A DNA stretch of 64,000 bases from Doryteuthis pealeii (Eukaryota; Mollusca; Cephalopoda; Myopsida; Loliginidae). Location: assembly GCA_023376005.1 (NCBI GenBank), contig CM042152.1, forward strand, positions 71,690,893-71,754,892, in the 5' to 3' direction. The notes beneath the pieces were generated by a model. The model ran no database searches. It was not told the DNA's origin and worked only from the letters and a program-made list of their open reading frames with translations. The translations under genes were made by a program, and so were the position numbers. Of this stretch, positions 59,894 to 64,000 are shown piece after piece. How positions within the stretch are numbered: the stretch's first letter is position 1; every line of letters begins with the position of its first letter.

Positions 59894-61319
59894 GTAAGTT
59901 AAATTTTTATTTGGATAATATCTTAATATTTACATAACTACTCTGCGTTAGTCATATCAAAATAATTTTTTGGGCTAAAACTTTTAGATGTATCTTAGGC
60001 TGCCGCAGAGTTCATTTGCTGTTTCTATGATCTTTGTAGTCCTAATCCTGATTTTCTTAAATCATTATACTTCATAACAGTATATTATATTATATTAATT
60101 TGTATGTAATAGTAAAAGAAATAATTATTTGTGTTTAAATAGTGATTAATGAGAACTTGTCTTTCATTTAATGAAAAAGTATTATTGAACAGAATAATTG
60201 ACCTCAAAAGAAAAGTAATGTTTTTTAAAACAAGAATTTGTTAATCATATCAGATTGCTGTGTTTAAGATTACTCTTTGATTATAAGTGTGTATTGAGAT
60301 ATAAAAAAAAAAAATGGAAAAGAAAAAGAAAAGAAATTGCTTTACAATCGTAAAACAAATTACCCTTATTTGGTTATTCTGAGGATATAAGTATTTGCTT
60401 CTATACAAATATTATCAATTTTAGTAATCTTATAAATCAAAATTGCATTTGTATTTGTTGAAAGAATTTTCTGGGTCAATCAAAATATTTATTATACAAG
60501 TCACAAATCTGTTTTTAAGAGATTTTATCCCTTTTGTTAAGTTTTGTGAATGTGTCACAAGACTAAACAAGGAGTTGAATAAAAGTTCTGATTTTACCGA
60601 GGGGCATATGAGTATGAAAATTAATATGCTTGTAATTGTATTGTGATACATTTTTGAAGTCATTTTCATAGGTTATCTTCAGAAGATTTAGATTTTATAA
60701 TTTTAATTATGTCTCAAAATAGAACCAAAAATGTTGTCTCTTTATATTATATTCATTGTTTTATTTTTCTTCAAAAGGACTTTCTGTTGGTGTTTGCATT
60801 AATAATATTTTTCTACTTTAAAAAATGAGAAAAATTATTTAGTATACTCTTTGTAATCTTGATAACATATTTTCTTTCTATCTATAAAGTTTTCTGTGTT
60901 TTCTTTTCTTTTGATATATTTTTTTATTACTCTTTTGTCAACATATTTTTCCAACATAGTGTTCAAGATAGTGTTTTGATATATAAAAATAGTCCTTTCT
61001 TTGTTTCTTAGTTTGCAATTTCAATTACAATTCAGAATTTGGTGCAAGATTAGTAAGGCATAGATGTCTAATATATTATGGTTATCATACAAATTTGATG
61101 AAATGTTGCTAAACAATTTTTGATAGGATGCTCAATTAATGTAGCATTATGCTAACATTGGCTTTCTTAAATAAATATCTGTTTTATATACAACACGTTA
61201 AGCATAAGATGATTCATTCATAAGTCCAATATTGGCAATCACTATTTTTTTGACTAGATTATTATTCATATATCACTGATAATATTTACAAAACAGAAAT
61301 ATATGCAAGGGAATATGTA

Positions 61320-61396
<77 letters not shown>

Positions 61397-62125
61397 AGAC
61401 AAAACATGACCTGTCACCCATTGAGCTTTGGGTAGATAATTGGGATTAGAGAAAAGTGAGTTTGCAAAGCAAATTAAATTCTAAAAAGAAAATAAATACA
61501 GCCGGAGAATTAAAAAAAAGCATTAAAATCATTTTGTAAGACTTATAAGAAAGAGAACGTTTGACCTAATTTAAATTTATTAAGAGCCAAGATGTTGAAG
61601 CTATGGGCTGGCTGCTTATGAAACTTAACATACAAATATGTTTCAAACTCTCCAATCTATCTTTCTCTACTCTTTCTGAGAAACTAACATATATAATGAG
61701 TAGGTAATCAAGATATACATGAAGAGGGAGAAAGTAACAGGTAGAATGTGAAGTAAGAGACGGCTCAGTTTTTGACTTAATTGCAAATTACGACTAATTA
61801 GAACCAATTAAAATAGAATTTTATAATTCAATCCTAAAATTAAGAACTATTTTAGTATGAATTTTGTGTCATTAAACTAAATAGTAAAAAAGCTTTTAGA
61901 AAACAGCCATTGATTCACTCAGCTTTAGTATAATAATAGATATATCAGCATTATCTAATCTTTATTGCTGATAATCTGTACCTTGTATGATGACAATCTT
62001 TCGATTCATTAAAAGGGAGCAAAGAAGCTGACTAAATAAATTGATAGTTGGTTGAATAAATTTTGATATATTTGTTAAACCCTTGCTACTTACAGATGCT
62101 ATAGGGCTTAGATAATATATTATTA

Positions 62126-62175
<50 letters not shown>

Positions 62176-62638
62176 TCTTGAAATGTGAATAGATATAATT
62201 ACAGCAATAAGAAAAGGTTATATTTGTTTAACATATGAAGCCAATTTTAAATAAGACTCTATGTTATCAAAGCAAAGTGATAAATAATATACCAGAATAA
62301 AAGATAGCACTCCTAACTTTATAAGAAGCAGCTTAGTAATGTGACCCTGAAGATTCCTTATACAAATAAATATAAATGCAGAATTAATTGAACTTGATTA
62401 AAGCAAGAATAAAGTGACTTTATTATTTGAAGTTTTTTATTTGGTATTATAGTAAATCTTTTTTTTCTTTCTAGTTGCCAGTGTTGATAAATCCAATTCT
62501 AACATTTATTAGATTTAGAGATGTGAAAAGTTTATTCAGTATAAAATGTTTTGTATCATTGTAAAATGAAATTAACATTATTTTACAATAAAAGATTACC
62601 ATGTCATTGATTTTTGTGATATTTCTATTTGATTATAG
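59894..62638. other. Module 4 intron with microsatellites
   Basis: (ATCT)n(TA)n(GT)n at 61317-61398 and (TA)n at about 62127-62172. No exon, RNA gene or element recognised. Confidence 0.6.
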
Positions 62639-62771
62639 GATGTCAAACCGGATAAAGTAATACAGTTACCACAGAGCTCACTAGTGAAAAGTATTGAAAT
62701 AACTTTTACAAAAACTAATCCCGAAGTATCAGTAAAGACTGATGTTAGTGTAAAATTATGTCAAGAAATAC
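62639..62771 (+). CDS. Module 4 exon B of the modular mucin-like gene
   Basis: Acceptor GATTATAG, donor GTAAGT, 133 nt, phase 0 to 1, 44 codons. It reads DVKPDKVIQLPQSSLVKSIEITFTKTNPEVSVKTDVSVKLCQEI in outline: a leading D-x-x-P, a VKSIEITF strand and the closing VSVKLC. The Cys aligns with the last Cys of the exons at 15087, 27171 and 47902. Intact, so module 4 (59625 + 62639) is the cleanest full copy of the A+B domain. Confidence 0.8.
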
Positions 62772-63105
62772 GTAAGTATTTATCATGACATATATTTTCT
62801 AGATATTTGTGGGTTTATTTTAAAGCAATTTTGTATTTGCTATTAAATTTGAAAATGTTTTCAAATATCATGTATTGTTATAATTTACAATAGAAGAAAA
62901 GTTATTAATATAGCATTGAAATCATTGTTTAAAATGTAAAAGTTTAGGCATTATTAACTTGAAAGACATGTTACTGAAAAGAAGCAGAAATATTGTGAAG
63001 TTTTAAAATGTTTAATTGATAGTTTGATTAGATATAATTGATGTTACTCCTGTATTTCCACTAAAATGTTTTTGTTGCTTAGTATTTTATTATTGTGTTT
63101 TTCAG

Positions 63106-63156
63106 CAACACCAGCAACACCCAGTTTATCTACAGTTAGCATGCCTTCAACTGAAG
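63106..63156 (+). CDS. Module 4 PT linker exon (51 nt)
   Basis: Acceptor GTGTTTTTCAG, donor GTAGAA, phase 1-1, 51 nt. It reads (A)TPATPSLSTVSMPSTE(G), ending in the same 'STEG' plus GTAGA donor as the 2150 exon. Like that exon it is followed by a TTATTTTCTATTT-type intron start, so the two may be paralogous. The gene continues beyond the window. Confidence 0.7.
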
Positions 63157-63486
63157 GTAGAACTTATTTATTTTTCTATTTTTATTAAAGTACCATTGAA
63201 ATAATAAGTTTTGTAAATGATGACAGTGGTGTAACATTTAGATGAAGTAGATTCAGAACATGTATTTAAGTATTTTCTAGAAGAAAATTGAGAGAAAATT
63301 ATGAATTATTGATTTTATTTAAAAGAATGTTTTTATTTCTTTATTTCTTTTTAAAAATTTTTTTCCTCAATATGAATAAAGGTAATTTTTGTGTTTTATT
63401 TGGAAAACAAAGTGAATTAAAAAATAAAGAATAAAAAACCTTTATATATATATAGATATAGATATATATAGATATATAAAATGAGA
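63157..63486. other. Intron, AT-rich with short TA/GATA runs
   Basis: No feature beyond a (TA)n/(GATA)n stretch at 63443-63479. Confidence 0.6.
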
Positions 63487-63975
63487 AGGTTCTTATAATA
63501 TTTTAGGAGGTTCAAAGTAACCTTCCAACATGGGTACATATGAGTACATAAATTAATCCACCAAAGAAGTCATATATAATAACAAACATAGACTTTATTC
63601 TGTGAGCACGTGGAGAAATACATACATGACAGGTATACCTATACTCATGACAAGGTTCAAATGTAGATATAAAACATAAGCATACATAAAGAATGTAGGG
63701 CTATGTCCTAAAGAAGTGATACAGAGTTCCTGAAGGAATCTCACTTACTGATAGTTGGTTGGAGGGCAAAGCCCCCCACTCAATGGATATAGACAACACG
63801 TGTTTATGCCAGGTATAGTGGTTGCCGGACCTAGAGAAAGAGAGTGATTTTCTCCCGGGCTCCTTCCTAAACACTCTAGCCACCTATCGGCTAAAACCTG
63901 CAGCAAGGGAAGGTAACCCTATTGGACTTATGTCCATCACGAATTACCATTTTACTGACCCAACAGATATATCGA
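63487..63975 (-). mobile_element. Interspersed repeat, copy 2 (inverted relative to 19497-19919)
   Basis: Reverse complement shares with 19497-19919 the blocks TCCATT(A/G)AGTxGGGGGCTTTG, AACTATCAGTAAGTGA, GACACG/ACACGTG and TTTCCAACAT, in the same order. It is about 60 bp longer and GC-richer than surrounding intron. (TA/GATA)n runs flank both ends. The 60-codon minus-strand frame over it is not a gene. Confidence 0.65.
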
Positions 63976-64000
63976 TATATATAGATATATATAGATATAT

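Noticed and set aside
59618..59902. Stand-alone small gene starting at the ATG at 59618
   Set aside because: The ATG precedes a good acceptor (TGTTTTGACAG); sister exons show the coding part starts at 59625.

Overview
This is an AT-rich eukaryotic (animal) window: split coding exons with GT-AG borders, long introns, dense LTR and non-LTR retrotransposons, foldback repeats and long (TA)n, (CT)n and (ATCT)n microsatellites. The families present (several Ty3/gypsy lineages, a LINE with a restriction-like endonuclease, APE-type LINE fragments) and threonine/proline exons made from a 12-bp microsatellite suggest a lophotrochozoan, most likely a mollusc and perhaps a cephalopod. The taxonomic call is inference; no species marker was recognised.

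The backbone is one very large + strand gene with neither first nor last exon in view (first exon seen 2150-2185, last 63106-63156). It is built from four tandem modules. Each has exon A (266-269 nt, phase 1 to 0), exon B (130-133 nt, phase 0 to 1) and one or more Thr/Pro-rich symmetrical 1-1 exons ('PT exons'). Module 1: A 13462, B 15087, PT 17835 and 18561. Module 2: A 24628, B 27171, PT 28213 and 34067. Module 3: A 46329, B 47902, PT 49091-51800 and 57350. Module 4: A 59625, B 62639, PT 63106. A+B together encode a domain of about 132 residues bracketed by one Cys near each end; PT exons encode (I/V)PTT tetrapeptide stalks. The likely product is a secreted or membrane mucin-like glycoprotein with repeated globular domains on O-glycosylated linkers. 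I do not recognise the domain. Introns of modules 1 and 2 share long paralogous blocks, so the modules arose by segmental duplication.

Mobile DNA in the introns: a LINE C-terminus (1-273, -), foldback elements (287-1495, 13832-14481, 15289-15520, 36400-37411), a TIR element (2418-3484), a short non-coding LTR element (5068-5996), a gypsy integrase fossil (about 6390-6640, -), a gypsy element with 149-bp LTRs and GATGT target duplications (6966-11156, +), a LINE endonuclease fragment (about 11930-12410, -), an insertion inside a PT exon (18622-19237), an RLE-type LINE (about 20130-23940, +), a nearly intact gypsy element (28352-33069, -), a roughly 1.2-kb satellite (37.8-40.3 kb), a gypsy fossil (43070-44130, -), a decayed gypsy element (52494-57104, -) and a LINE endonuclease relic (58380-58870, -).

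Sequence quality seems uneven. The satellite at 36-40 kb, a 200-bp imperfect duplication ending at an N (46013), and all of module 3 show many one-base indels, so frame lesions there may be assembly or long-read errors rather than mutations.
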